From: Rhodobacterales bacterium
GTDB taxonomy: Bacteria; Pseudomonadota; Alphaproteobacteria; Rhodobacterales; Rhodobacteraceae
Direction of reading: 5' to 3'
Assembly (NCBI GenBank): GCA_003249215.1
Contig: QKJR01000043.1
Coordinates: 1-64,000, forward strand
Length of the DNA: 64,000 nt
Shown here: in pieces, positions 25,709 to 36,333 of the stretch
How positions within the stretch are numbered: the stretch's first letter is position 1
Layout: each line of letters begins with the position of its first letter
Made by a program: the position numbers and the translations under genes
Notes under the pieces: generated by a model
Databases searched by the model: none
Told to the model about the DNA's origin: nothing
The model's input: the letters and a program-made list of their open reading frames with translations, nothing else

Positions 25709-26269
25709 TCAGTCCGCGTCCTCTGCAAGGGGGGCTTTCGCGGTTTTTTCCGTGCCATTCCCCGGGCCGCTTTCGCCGCGCCGGATCTTGACGACGAGCA
25801 TCTCGCCGCCCTGCTTGTCGAGCTGACGCGCGACGCGCAGCTTGCCCAGTGGCGGCAGCGCGAGGCTCTCGCCCGCGGCCAGCGCCTCGCCCAGAACCTT
25901 GAGCACCGCCTCGGTCACCTCGCGCGCGACCGGCTTCTTGGCCCCGCTCGCGGCCACGACGCGCTCGAGGAACTCCTTTTTCCGGATCACGAGGCTCGAG
26001 TCGGGGGGCTGCGCGGGCGCGACCGGCGCGCCGAGCGCCTCGCCCACCAGCGCGAGCTTGACCGGCGCGGCCTTGGCGGCGGGTTTCGCGCCGGTTTTCG
26101 GCGCGGCGGGCTTGCGGACCGATCCGGCCGCGCCCTTGCCCGCGGCGGCCTTGGCCGCCGGTTTGCCCGCGGCGGCCTTGGCCGCCGGTTTGCCCGGTGC
26201 GGCCTTGGCCGCAGGCTTGCGCGGTGCCTTCACCGCCTTGTCTTCAGGGTCTTTTCCGGTCCCGGCCAT
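25709..26269 (-). CDS. HU-family DNA-binding protein with a Lys/Ala/Pro-rich histone-like tail
   Basis: A 186-residue nucleoid protein. Residues 1-72 are almost only Ala, Lys, Pro and Gly, with repeats of GKPAAKAAA like the tails of histone H1 and of HU variants in other bacteria. Residues about 92-175 resemble an HU/IHF fold: VIRKKEFLERVVAASGAKKPVAREV for the helices and LPPLGKLRVARQ for the beta part. The usual HU arm signature is weak, so binding may rely on the tail. The tail is encoded by a 27-base tandem repeat near 26140-26215 and may vary in length between strains. Confidence 0.8.
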   Translation of the reverse strand: MAGTGKDPEDKAVKAPRKPAAKAAPGKPAAKAAAGKPAAKAAAGKGAAGSVRKPAAPKTGAKPAAKAAPVKLALVGEALGAPVAPAQPPDSSLVIRKKEFLERVVAASGAKKPVAREVTEAVLKVLGEALAAGESLALPPLGKLRVARQLDKQGGEMLVVKIRRGESGPGNGTEKTAKAPLAEDAD

Positions 26270-26375
26270 GATCCGCCTCGATGGTTACGCTGCGCGCCAG
26301 ACTACGGCGGCAGGGGTAAACAATCCATGGGCATCATCGCCCCAATACGCCCCCAAACCGCCCGCCGAAACGACA

Positions 26376-26404
26376 AGACCCCCGAGGCAAACGCCCGGGG
26401 GTCC
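26376..26404 (-). terminator. Terminator of lon
   Basis: GACCCCCG at 26377-26384 is mirrored by CGGGGGTC at 26396-26403, followed on the reverse strand by TTGTCG. It lies 30 bases past the lon stop. Confidence 0.75.
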
Positions 26405-26432
26405 TGATTGGCCTCACGCTCAACCGCGCGGA

Positions 26433-28850
<2,418 letters not shown>

Positions 28851-28914
28851 CTCTCCTCATCGGCGAAGGGTGCCGGCCCCGGTTTCGGCGGCCTCGCCCC
28901 TTCCCATCGGATCA

Positions 28915-28943
28915 TAATTAGGCATCCGACCCCGAGGCTGCAA
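28915..28943 (-). promoter_or_regulatory. Predicted lon promoter (TTGCAG-17-TAATTA)
   Basis: On the reverse strand TTGCAG (28943-28938) and TAATTA (28920-28915) are 17 bases apart, about 65 bases before the lon start. This fits a sigma-70 promoter. A heat-shock sigma form (CTTGAA...CCCCAT) is not obvious. Confidence 0.55.
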
Positions 28944-29058
28944 CCTGACATTCGTTTCACGGTTGCTTGACGCTTGACGGCGGTCGCGGGCGGCCGGCGC
29001 GACGTCTGTCTCCGAAATTAACAAAATTTAAGGTGGAATGGTCTTTCTTGCCACGAAA

Positions 29059-29072
29059 TTGACACAAATCAA
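29059..29072. promoter_or_regulatory. FnrL/FNR-type binding site
   Basis: TTGACACAAATCAA matches the FNR/FnrL consensus TTGAT-N4-ATCAA at nine of ten fixed positions. It lies 62 bases before the start codon of the membrane protein at 29134. TATGTT at 29091-29096 could be the -10 element, which would put the site centre about 38 to 42 bases upstream of the start of transcription, close to a class II activator position. Confidence 0.6.
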
Positions 29073-29133
29073 CGCCGCTCCCGCCTATGATATGTTAAGG
29101 AATTGGGGCGAGGCTTCCCTTGTGGAGGTCCCG

Positions 29134-29451
29134 ATGACTGAGCCGATCAAATCCCCCGTCCCCCGTGACGCCCCCCAAGACCCAAGTCCGCACAGACCGC
29201 GCCCCACCGCCCTCGATCGCCCCCCCGCGACCTGGGACGAGGCGGTCGAACTGGCCGACTGGGCCGAGAGAGAAGGACCGCCCCCCCCGGCGGAAGACGA
29301 CATGACGACGTTGACCGATCTCGATTACGACTGGATCTTCCCCGCGCCCCTGAACGAGCGGCGCGAGTTGCTTGCGGGTTGGTGGATCCTGCCCGCCGCG
29401 GCCCTCGGCGCACTGTTCTGGTGGAACCTGCTCGGCTGGCTCTTCGGCTGA
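29134..29451 (+). CDS. C-tail-anchored small protein of unknown function, possibly oxygen-regulated
   Basis: A 105-residue protein that I cannot place in a family. Residues 1-80 are polar, Pro- and Asp/Glu-rich, with EAVELADWAEREG (about 36-48) and TDLDYDWIFPAPLNERREL. Residues about 82-104 are one membrane helix rich in Trp (GWWILPAAALGALFWWNLLGWLFG region) reaching the C-terminus. The ATG is fixed by GGAGG five bases upstream. An FnrL-type site lies upstream, so expression may change with oxygen tension. Confidence 0.7.
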   Translation: MTEPIKSPVPRDAPQDPSPHRPRPTALDRPPATWDEAVELADWAEREGPPPPAEDDMTTLTDLDYDWIFPAPLNERRELLAGWWILPAAALGALFWWNLLGWLFG

Positions 29452-29605
29452 GCGAGCGCGACTGCCCGCACGCCCCTCTGCATCTCCCGCTCCCTCCGGC
29501 CCGGGTTCGCTCCGGTGCCCGTGACGAAACAGTCAGGACCGGAAGGTTCGTGCCGCCCCGTCGCGCCCGCACGCTGCGCCGCCCCCCCCGGCGCACCTCG
29601 CCCGA

Positions 29606-30955
29606 TCAGCGCGGCAAGATCAGCTCTGCCATCAAGCCACCCATCCGCGCGCTCGCCCCGAGCCGCAGGCTGCCGCCATGGCTGCGCAGGATATCGGCCG
29701 CGATCGACAGGCCAAGCCCCACCCCCTGCCCGCGGTCCTGATTGCGTGCGGGATCGAGCCGGGTGAAGGGTTTGAGCGCCTCCTCGCGCCGCTCGGGCGG
29801 AATGCCGGGGCCGTCATCCTCGACCACGATCCGCACCGCCTTGGGCGAGAGCGCGACCGAGACCTCGGCGCGCCGGCCATAGCGCACCGCATTGCCGATG
29901 AGATTGCCGAGCGCGCGACGCATCGCATCGGGGCGAAACAGGATCTGGGCCTGCCCGGGGCCCGGGCAATCGGTGAGTGTCACCGCCTGCCCCATCCGCC
30001 GGGCATCCTCGACCACCTCGGCCACGAACCGGCAGGGATCGAGGCGCTCGGGATCGCCCCCGGTCGCCTCGGAGCGCGCGAAATCGAGGAAGGCATCGAC
30101 GAGCGCCCCCATCTCGGTCACATCCCGCTCCATCGCGGCGATGTCGTCCTTGGTGTCCTTGGTCTCGGGCAGCATCGAGAGCCCGAGCCGCAGCCGCGTG
30201 AGCGGCGTGCGCAGGTCGTGGCTGATGCCGGACAGCATCAACGTGCGCTGCTCGATCTGACGCTCGATGCGCGCGCGCATGTCGAGAAACGCCGCCCCCG
30301 CCGAGCGCACCTCGATCGCGCCGGCGGGCTTGTAGGGGATCGTGCGGCCCTTGCCGAAGGCCTCGGCCGCGCGCGCCATCCGCCGGATCGGCCGCAACTG
30401 GTTGCGCAGAAAGAGATAGGCGATCACCGTCATCAACAGGCTGACCGCGAGCATCAGCACCAGCAATTGATGCGGGTTCGAGGCCGAGACCCGCGCCCGG
30501 TCGAAAGTGATCTCCATCGCGCCCTTGTGCGACATCAGCACGATGCGCACCCGCGAGCCGGTGAGCAGGTCGATCGCGCGCACCTGCGGCAGGTCACGGC
30601 GCAAGACCGCGATCACCTCGCGCCCGGTCAGATCATAGAAATAGCGCCGGTCGGTCGTCTCGCCCGCGACCGAGGGGCTCGCCGGCAGGTCGATCGTCAG
30701 CCCGAGCGGATCGGCCAGCCGCCCGATCTCGAGCCGCGCGGCACCGATATCGGCGGCCTCCTCGACCGTGTCGAGCACCAGCACGATCTCGCGCCGCATC
30801 GTCTCGGTCATCTGCTGGGTGACGCGTTCGAAATGGCGCTGGATGAACACGACCGAGACCACGATCTGGATCGTGACCACGGGCAGGATCAGGATCAGCG
30901 CGGCCCGCCCATAGAGCCCGCGCGGCAAGATCTGTTTGAGCCAACCGAAATCCAT
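29606..30955 (-). CDS. EnvZ-like sensor histidine kinase
   Basis: A 449-residue inner-membrane kinase. Two membrane helices (about 17-38 and 156-176) enclose a periplasmic sensor of roughly 115 residues. A HAMP linker follows (RNQLRPIRRMARAAEAFGKG). The phospho-acceptor helix has SGISHDLRTPLTRLRLGL near 255, and the ATPase lobe has GNLIGNAVRYG (N box), VEDDGPGIP (G1) and GQGVGLGLSI (G2). It resembles EnvZ/OmpR-type kinases. No response regulator gene is adjacent, so its partner is elsewhere. It is divergent from the MBL hydrolase gene, with only 39 bases between the start codons. Confidence 0.88.
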   Translation of the reverse strand: MDFGWLKQILPRGLYGRAALILILPVVTIQIVVSVVFIQRHFERVTQQMTETMRREIVLVLDTVEEAADIGAARLEIGRLADPLGLTIDLPASPSVAGETTDRRYFYDLTGREVIAVLRRDLPQVRAIDLLTGSRVRIVLMSHKGAMEITFDRARVSASNPHQLLVLMLAVSLLMTVIAYLFLRNQLRPIRRMARAAEAFGKGRTIPYKPAGAIEVRSAGAAFLDMRARIERQIEQRTLMLSGISHDLRTPLTRLRLGLSMLPETKDTKDDIAAMERDVTEMGALVDAFLDFARSEATGGDPERLDPCRFVAEVVEDARRMGQAVTLTDCPGPGQAQILFRPDAMRRALGNLIGNAVRYGRRAEVSVALSPKAVRIVVEDDGPGIPPERREEALKPFTRLDPARNQDRGQGVGLGLSIAADILRSHGGSLRLGASARMGGLMAELILPR

Positions 30956-30994
30956 GGCTAAACCTAGCCGGGGTCGAGAGGGAGGAAAAGGGCG

Positions 30995-31867
30995 ATGGAG
31001 ACATTGGAACCGGGCATCCGGCGAATCGTGGCGCCGAACCCCTCGCCGATGACCCTGCGCGGCACGAACAGCTATGTGCTCGGCACCGGCGCGGTGGCGG
31101 TGGTCGATCCGGGACCGGCCGACCCGGGCCATCTCGCGGCGATTCTGGCGGGGCTCGCACCGGGCGAGCGGGTCAGCCACATCCTCGTGACCCATGCGCA
31201 TCTCGACCATTCCCCGGGCGCGCGGCTCTTGGCCGAGGCCACCGGCGCCCCGGTTCTGGCCTTCGGGCCGCCGCAAGCCGGGCGCTCGGCGGTGATGGCC
31301 GATCTCGCCGCGCGCGGGATTGCGGGCGGTGGCGAGGGGGTCGATCGCGCCTTTGCCCCCGATGCGGTGATCGGCGACGGCGAGGCGCTGGCCCACGGCG
31401 ACTGGGCGGTCACTGCGCTGCACACGCCCGGGCATTTCTGCAACCACCTGTGCTTTGCCGTGGGCGATGCGGTGCTCAGCGGCGATCACGTGATGGGCTG
31501 GGCCTCGACGCTGATCTCGCCGCCCGATGGCGATCTGGGCGATTATTTCCGCTCGCTCGACCGGCTCGATGCGCTCGCCGCGCGGGTGCTCTATCCGGGC
31601 CACGGCGATCCGGTCACCGCCCCCGCCCCGCGCATCGCCGAGCTTGCCGCGCATCGCCGCGACCGCTCGGCCCAGATCCGCGCGGCGCTGGCCCAAGCGC
31701 CTGCCACCGTGCCCGAGCTGACCGCACGCATCTACACCGACACGCCGCCCGCGCTGATGGGTGCCGCCGCCCGCAACGTCTTCGCGCATCTCATTGAAAT
31801 GACGACGCAAAACGAGGTGTCGCCCGAGGACGTCCTGCACCCCGAGGCGCGGTTTTCGCTCCTGTGA
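30995..31867 (+). CDS. Metallo-beta-lactamase-fold hydrolase
   Basis: A 290-residue MBL hydrolase of the LACTB2/glyoxalase II-like type. The metal motif is THAHLDHSPGARLL (HxHxDH) near residue 67. The further ligands are the His in HTPGHFCNHLCF near 145, the Asp in LSGDHVMGW near 165 and the His in YPGHGDP near 205. A C-terminal winged-helix-like tail (about 220-285) is typical of this subgroup. The substrate is not evident; relatives are thioesterases or endoribonucleases. The ATG is preceded by GGAGGAAAAG. Confidence 0.87.
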   Translation: METLEPGIRRIVAPNPSPMTLRGTNSYVLGTGAVAVVDPGPADPGHLAAILAGLAPGERVSHILVTHAHLDHSPGARLLAEATGAPVLAFGPPQAGRSAVMADLAARGIAGGGEGVDRAFAPDAVIGDGEALAHGDWAVTALHTPGHFCNHLCFAVGDAVLSGDHVMGWASTLISPPDGDLGDYFRSLDRLDALAARVLYPGHGDPVTAPAPRIAELAAHRRDRSAQIRAALAQAPATVPELTARIYTDTPPALMGAAARNVFAHLIEMTTQNEVSPEDVLHPEARFSLL

Positions 31868-31937
31868 CGGATCGGTGAAAAAACGCCCCCTCCCCCCTTG
31901 CGCGACGCAGCCCCCGCCTTTATAGAACCGCTCGTGT

Positions 31938-32012
31938 TCCGGCGTAGCTCAGCGGTAGAGCAGTTGACTGTTAATCAATTGGTCGTAGGTTCGATCCCTA
32001 CCGCCGGAGCCA
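31938..32012 (+). tRNA. tRNA-Asn(GTT), copy 1
   Basis: A 75-nt cloverleaf with encoded CCA. The acceptor stem is TCCGGCG/CGCCGGA, the anticodon loop is CTGTTAA with GTT, and the T-loop is GGTTCGATCC. It reads AAC/AAU. Confidence 0.97.
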
Positions 32013-32051
32013 GATCCCCCTGACAGGGATGCACGAATGTCAGACCCCGGT

Positions 32052-32126
32052 TCCGGCGTAGCTCAGCGGTAGAGCAGTTGACTGTTAATCAATTGGTCGT
32101 AGGTTCGATCCCTACCGCCGGAGCCA
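32052..32126 (+). tRNA. tRNA-Asn(GTT), copy 2
   Basis: Identical to copy 1 over 75 nt and 39 bases downstream. A change to low-GC, gene-poor DNA begins immediately after its 3' end, which makes it a candidate integration site. Confidence 0.97.
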
Positions 32127-32234
32127 AAAATCCGCGCTAAAGAAAGTACTTAGCACCAAGCCAGCGATAACTTGGCCGGTTCTGTTGTGCCACCCATAAG
32201 CAATTCGTAAGCGCAAGTGGGTCGCTCCCCACTC

Positions 32235-32268
32235 AGTAAAAGGCACGCCCCCGAGAGAGCGTGCCCCG
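32235..32268 (-). terminator. Terminator of the 36-residue peptide gene
   Basis: On the reverse strand GGCACGC is mirrored by GCGTGCC around a TCTCTCGGGG loop, then CTTTTAC. It lies 11-14 bases past the small gene's stop. Confidence 0.75.
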
Positions 32269-32278
32269 TTCCACGACC

Positions 32279-32389
32279 TTACAGGCCGAAGAACTTAGTC
32301 ATGACTGCGATTAGCCCGATTAGGGAAATCGACAGTGTCAGTTCGACCATCATACGATCGTGAGATCGTTCGAATTTGAACTTAATCAT
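32279..32389 (-). CDS. 36-residue single-helix membrane peptide
   Basis: A very small gene with good signals on both sides: AGAGGAGG stands 7 bases before the ATG and an intrinsic terminator follows the stop. The peptide starts MIKFKFERSHDRMMVELTLS, basic then amphipathic, and continues as one membrane helix (about residues 16-32) ending FFGL. I recognise no family. It lies in low-GC accessory DNA after the tRNA-Asn pair. Type I toxin peptides have a similar build, but there is no evidence of an antisense RNA. The larger frame that contains it starts in unlikely sequence. Confidence 0.55.
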   Translation of the reverse strand: MIKFKFERSHDRMMVELTLSISLIGLIAVMTKFFGL

Positions 32390-32777
32390 GAATCTGCCTC
32401 CTCTGAAATTGGCGAGGAGACGCCATTTCCACCGCTTAATGAGCAGCTTGTGGCCATAGACCCAGCGTCTTCCGCGCCGTTGTTTTGTGGCCATCCGAAG
32501 CAGTCGCGACTGTTGCCCCAGACGGCGGTGAGGCAACCTGCGCCTACTGGACTACCCGAAAAGGAAGAGGAAGCGAAGGCATTGATGCAGGCCCCACGCA
32601 TGCTCCAATCCGCCTCAAGTCGGCGTCAATGTCGCACGCCTCACACGATACACCATCGTAGTACGGCACGAATAATGCCGCTTTAGCCCCGCGGCACCAG
32701 TATGAACCATAGCGAAACTTGAACAAAGAAGGAACGCCATCTAAGATACGTTCCAAGATCTCTTCGGGAAACAAGTC

Positions 32778-33131
32778 ATGGAATTCTATGATCGCAATGG
32801 ACGGGCGACCTGTTACTCGCCGGACGGTGAGAACCTTTACCTTTGGAGCGGAGAGCCCGTGGGTTATTTCTCTGACGACAAGGTCTATTCGTTTACAGGG
32901 CGCTTGCTCGGATGGATAGCAAACGGCTGGCTCTACGACAGATCCAACCGACCCGCATTATTCTCTACCGAGGCCGCCGGAGGTCCACTCCACCCGATGC
33001 GTCAAATTGCGCCAGTCAAGTCGGTGCGGAAAGTTCGCCCGGTGAAGTCGGTGCAGCAAGTGCCTCATGTCATGCCTTTGCGAAGCATGGGCTGGTCTGC
33101 CTGCGCAAACGCGCTGTACTTTCGACAGTAG
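32778..33131 (+). CDS. 4-fold beta flower domain protein
   Basis: A 117-residue protein. Residues 1-60 carry four short beta repeats (MEFYDRNGRATCYSPDG, NLYLWSGEPVGYF, KVYSFTGRLLGWIANGWLYD), the pattern of the 4-fold beta flower family. The tail contains a repeated VKSVRKVRPVKSVQQV segment typical of the same family. Function is unknown; members are scattered accessory genes. GC and codon use are lower than in the core genes nearby, which suggests transfer. The ribosome site before the ATG is weak. Confidence 0.75.
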   Translation: MEFYDRNGRATCYSPDGENLYLWSGEPVGYFSDDKVYSFTGRLLGWIANGWLYDRSNRPALFSTEAAGGPLHPMRQIAPVKSVRKVRPVKSVQQVPHVMPLRSMGWSACANALYFRQ

Positions 33132-33395
33132 CTATACGTGCGCGCCATTCAGAGCTTGAAGATGTTCACTGGTTCAGTGTGAGCCATACCACCTTCAAGG
33201 TCCAATACAATCAGTTGCCCGACACGTACCAAAAACTTGGTGGAAAAGGCCAAACTGCATCCTTCCGAAAATGCAATTGATTACGTGTTTTGGGGTTGTT
33301 CAAAACTCGCGGCGGCCTCGAGATCCCCCCACCTTGCCCCCCCGCCCCTTTTCTGATTGGGTCGCCGCGTTCCACCCCGTCCCCCGAGGCCCCTC
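33132..33395. other. Accessory DNA without a convincing gene
   Basis: This stretch continues the lower-GC composition of the preceding 1 kb up to about 33300 and then returns to core composition before the epimerase gene. I see no gene, RNA or clear repeat. Short frames here lack ribosome sites and family resemblance. It may hold decayed remains of the inserted segment. Confidence 0.5.
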
Positions 33396-34421
33396 ATGAC
33401 CCAAGCCCCCGCCCGCACCGCTCTCGTCACCGGCTCCTCGGGCTTCATCGGCTTCCACCTCTGCCAGCGGCTCCTCGCCGACGGGTTCCGGGTCATCGGC
33501 ATCGACAATCTCTCGGATTATTATGAGGTCTCGCTCAAGGAACGCCGTCAGGCGATGCTGTGCCAGCCCCCGGGCTTCACCGTCGTCAACGACAGTATCG
33601 AGACCCCCGGCCTGATGATGCGCCTCTTCGCCGAGCACCGCCCCGATGTGGTGATCCACCTCGCCGCGCAGGCGGGCGTGCGCTATTCGATCGAGAACCC
33701 GCGCAGCTACCTCGAGAGCAATATCGTGGGCACTTTCGAGATCCTCGAGGCCGCGCGCGCCCATCCGCCCGCGCACATGCTTCTGGCCTCGACCAGTTCG
33801 GTCTTCGGCGCCAATACCAAGATGCCCTATGCCGAGACCGACCGCGCCGACCATCAGATGAGCTTCTACGCCGCCACCAAGAAGGCGACCGAGGCGATGT
33901 CGCACAGCTATGCCCATCTCTTCGGCCTGCCGGTCACGATGTTTCGCTTCTTCACGGTCTACGGGCCCTGGGGGCGGCCGGATATGGCGCTCTTCAAATT
34001 CACCAAGGCGATCCTCGCGGGCGAGGCGATCGACGTCTACAACTTCGGCGACATGAAGCGCGACTTCACCTATGTCACCGATCTCGTGGAGGCGATCCGG
34101 TTGTTGATCGACGCAGCCCCGGTGCGCCCCGAAGATGGCGTGGTGCCCGAGGGTGACAGCCTCTCGCCGGTGGCGCCCTGGCGGGTGGTGAATATCGGCA
34201 ATTCGGATGCGGTGCAGCTCACCGATTTCATCGCGGCGATCGAGGCCGCGACCGGGCGCACCGCCACGCGCAACCTGATGCCGATGCAGGCCGGCGACGT
34301 GCCCGCGACCTGGGCCGATGCCTCGCTCCTGCGCTCGCTTACCGGCTATGCGCCCAAAACCCGGGTGCCCGAGGGGGTGAAGGCCTTCGTCGACTGGTAT
34401 CGCGACTATTACGGCGTCTGA
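33396..34421 (+). CDS. NAD-dependent sugar epimerase, probably UDP-glucuronate 4-epimerase
   Basis: A 341-residue extended short-chain dehydrogenase. The NAD motif is GSSGFIGFHL (GxxGxxG) near residue 15, and the catalytic Ser and YxxxK are in STSSVFG and FYAATKKATE near 150. The YGPWGRPDMALFKFTKAIL run and the DMKRDFTYVTD block are characteristic of bacterial UDP-glucuronate C4-epimerases, which supply UDP-galacturonate for envelope polysaccharide. GAGG precedes the ATG. No other polysaccharide genes are near. Confidence 0.88.
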   Translation: MTQAPARTALVTGSSGFIGFHLCQRLLADGFRVIGIDNLSDYYEVSLKERRQAMLCQPPGFTVVNDSIETPGLMMRLFAEHRPDVVIHLAAQAGVRYSIENPRSYLESNIVGTFEILEAARAHPPAHMLLASTSSVFGANTKMPYAETDRADHQMSFYAATKKATEAMSHSYAHLFGLPVTMFRFFTVYGPWGRPDMALFKFTKAILAGEAIDVYNFGDMKRDFTYVTDLVEAIRLLIDAAPVRPEDGVVPEGDSLSPVAPWRVVNIGNSDAVQLTDFIAAIEAATGRTATRNLMPMQAGDVPATWADASLLRSLTGYAPKTRVPEGVKAFVDWYRDYYGV

Positions 34422-34500
34422 CCTCCGCCCCCCCTGCACCCGCCCCCTTGCACCGCCGCGCGCGATCCTCTAGCAGAGCCGTCTTTCCGGCGGAGGCATC

Positions 34501-35751
34501 ATGGACAGGCTCGCGATCGACTTCGGCACCTCGAATTCCGCCGCGGCCCTGCCCTATCCGGGCGGCGTCTTCCGCATTCCGATTGAGCGCGGCGAGGATA
34601 CCCTGCCCACCGCGGTCTTCTTCCCGGCGGGCGGCGGCGCGATGCGGATCGGGGCGGCGGCGGCCGATGCGCTGATCGGCGGCGAGGACGGGCGCTACAT
34701 GCGCGCGCTCAAAAGCGTGCTCGGCCTGCCGCTTTTGCACGAAAGCCGCCTCATCGGCGGGCGCCGCCGCAGCCTTGCCGAGATCATCACGGCATTCCTC
34801 GCCGAGCTGCGCACCCGCGCCGAGACCACCACCGGCCAGCGCCTGCGCCGCGCGCTCTCGGGCCGGCCGGTGCATTTCCACACCAACGACCCGGCGCGGG
34901 ACGCGCAGGCCGAGGCCGATCTGCGCGCCTGCTATCTCGCCGCCGGGTTCGACGCCGTCGATTTCCTGCCCGAGCCCGAGGCGGCGGCGCTGGCCAGTCA
35001 CCAACTCGGCGGCACCGCCCGGCGCGGCCTCATCGTCGACATCGGCGGCGGCACCTCGGATTTCTCGGTCTTCGAGACGACGAACGGCCTGCCCCGCATC
35101 CTCGCGAGCCACGGCATCCGTCTGGGTGGCACCGACTTCGACCATGCGGTTTCCATGACCCACGCGATGCCGCTCCTCGGCCTCGATGGCGAATTGCGCC
35201 GCGAGATGGGGCCGGGCCTCCTGCCGGTGCCGCGCGCGCCCTTCGTCGATCTGGCGAGCTGGCCGCGCATCCCCTTCCTCTACACGCCCGAAACCCGCCG
35301 CCTCGCCGCCGAGATGGAGAAATTCGCGGTCGAGCCCGCGCGGCTCGGCCGCTTCCGCCGGGTGATCGAGGACGAGCTCGGCCATGAGCTCGCCTTCGCG
35401 GTCGAGCGCGGCAAGATCGGCGCGAACAACCCCGACGGCGCGGGTCGCATCGCGCTCGGGATGATCGAGCCGGGGCTGGCGGTGCCGGTCACCCCCGACA
35501 GCCTCGACGCCGCCCTCGCGGCCCACCGCGGCGCCCTGCGCGAGGCCGCGGCCGAGACGCTGAGCCTCGCCGGGCTCGGCGCCGCGGAGATCGAAGCGGT
35601 AATCCTCGTCGGCGGCTCGAGCCTGATGCGGCTCGTGTCGGAGGAGACGCGCGCGCTCTGCCCCGGGGCCGCGATCCGCAGCGCCGAGGCCTTCACCGCG
35701 GTGGTCGACGGGCTCGCCATCGCGGTGCGGGACGGGTTTGCGCAGGGCTGA
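34501..35751 (+). CDS. Hsp70-family protein without a substrate-binding domain (YegD-like)
   Basis: A 416-residue ATPase-domain-only member of the Hsp70 superfamily. It has phosphate-1 motif IDFGTSNSAAAL near residue 5, phosphate-2 motif GLIVDIGGGTSDFSVF near 176, and the adenosine motif AVILVGGSSLMRLV near 365. A peptide-binding domain and lid are absent, as in E. coli YegD, so it is unlikely to be a general chaperone. Function is unknown. GGAGG precedes the ATG by five bases. Confidence 0.85.
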   Translation: MDRLAIDFGTSNSAAALPYPGGVFRIPIERGEDTLPTAVFFPAGGGAMRIGAAAADALIGGEDGRYMRALKSVLGLPLLHESRLIGGRRRSLAEIITAFLAELRTRAETTTGQRLRRALSGRPVHFHTNDPARDAQAEADLRACYLAAGFDAVDFLPEPEAAALASHQLGGTARRGLIVDIGGGTSDFSVFETTNGLPRILASHGIRLGGTDFDHAVSMTHAMPLLGLDGELRREMGPGLLPVPRAPFVDLASWPRIPFLYTPETRRLAAEMEKFAVEPARLGRFRRVIEDELGHELAFAVERGKIGANNPDGAGRIALGMIEPGLAVPVTPDSLDAALAAHRGALREAAAETLSLAGLGAAEIEAVILVGGSSLMRLVSEETRALCPGAAIRSAEAFTAVVDGLAIAVRDGFAQG

Positions 35752-35760
35752 GCGCCGCTC

Positions 35761-36243
35761 TCACAACCCCGGCTTGGCCTTGACCTGCGCCTCGAGCGCC
35801 AGAAGCCGGTGCCAGACCATCTGCGCCAGCACTTCGGCCAGCCGGTCATAGGCGTCATCCTTGGAGCTCTCGACCGAGCGCGCCGTGGTCAGGTTGTCGA
35901 AATCCGAATAGGAGACGAAATTCTGCACCGAGCCGCGCAGGGCCGCGCCGCCGTCCGCGCGTTCGGCCACGAAATCGACGCGGCCGACGACGTTGATCCG
36001 GGTGTCGGTCGTCCCCGCCTCCCAGATCGCGAGCTGATAGCTCAATGCCGGCCCCTCGCGCCCGTCGCCCGGCAGATGCGCGCGCAAGGCCCGGGCAAAG
36101 CGGAATTCGTTGCCATTGGTCGGATCGGCGACGGTGTAGGTGCCCGCGATGCGGCCCGAGGCATCGGGCGCGAGCGCGGGCGAGAAGCCGCAGCCCGCCG
36201 CGCCAAGCGCAAGCGTCAGGAGCAGCGAAAGACGGCGGAGCAT
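35761..36243 (-). CDS. Lipoprotein resembling LptE
   Basis: A 160-residue outer-membrane lipoprotein. The lipobox is GAAGC, with Cys near residue 18 after a short signal peptide (MLRRLSLLLTLALGAAGC). The mature part begins GFSPALAP, and the body alternates strands (ALSYQLAIWEAGTTDTRINVVGRVDF) before a final helix, as in LptE. LptE normally sits between leuS and holA, so this may be a divergent paralogue. It follows an MsbA-like exporter by 90 bases in the same direction, and both functions belong to lipid A or LPS traffic. The start at 36243 follows GAGG. Confidence 0.5.
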   Translation of the reverse strand: MLRRLSLLLTLALGAAGCGFSPALAPDASGRIAGTYTVADPTNGNEFRFARALRAHLPGDGREGPALSYQLAIWEAGTTDTRINVVGRVDFVAERADGGAALRGSVQNFVSYSDFDNLTTARSVESSKDDAYDRLAEVLAQMVWHRLLALEAQVKAKPGL

Positions 36244-36333
36244 CGGCACACCTCGGATCACGTTTGTCTCTCTATAGCGCCGCCCGCCCGTGGCGACCAG
36301 CCCGGCCCGCGGGCGGGGTCTCCGTTGCGGCGC

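Noticed and set aside
32544-32774. 76-residue reverse frame with a TTG start and several Cys residues (MFPEEILERILDGVPSLF...)
   Set aside because: No ribosome site, no family resemblance and a rare start codon; it may be a decayed fragment in the accessory segment, but I cannot support it as a gene.
32719-32919. Forward frame overlapping the start of the 4-fold beta flower gene
   Set aside because: The gene at 32778 in another frame matches a known family, so this frame is a shadow.
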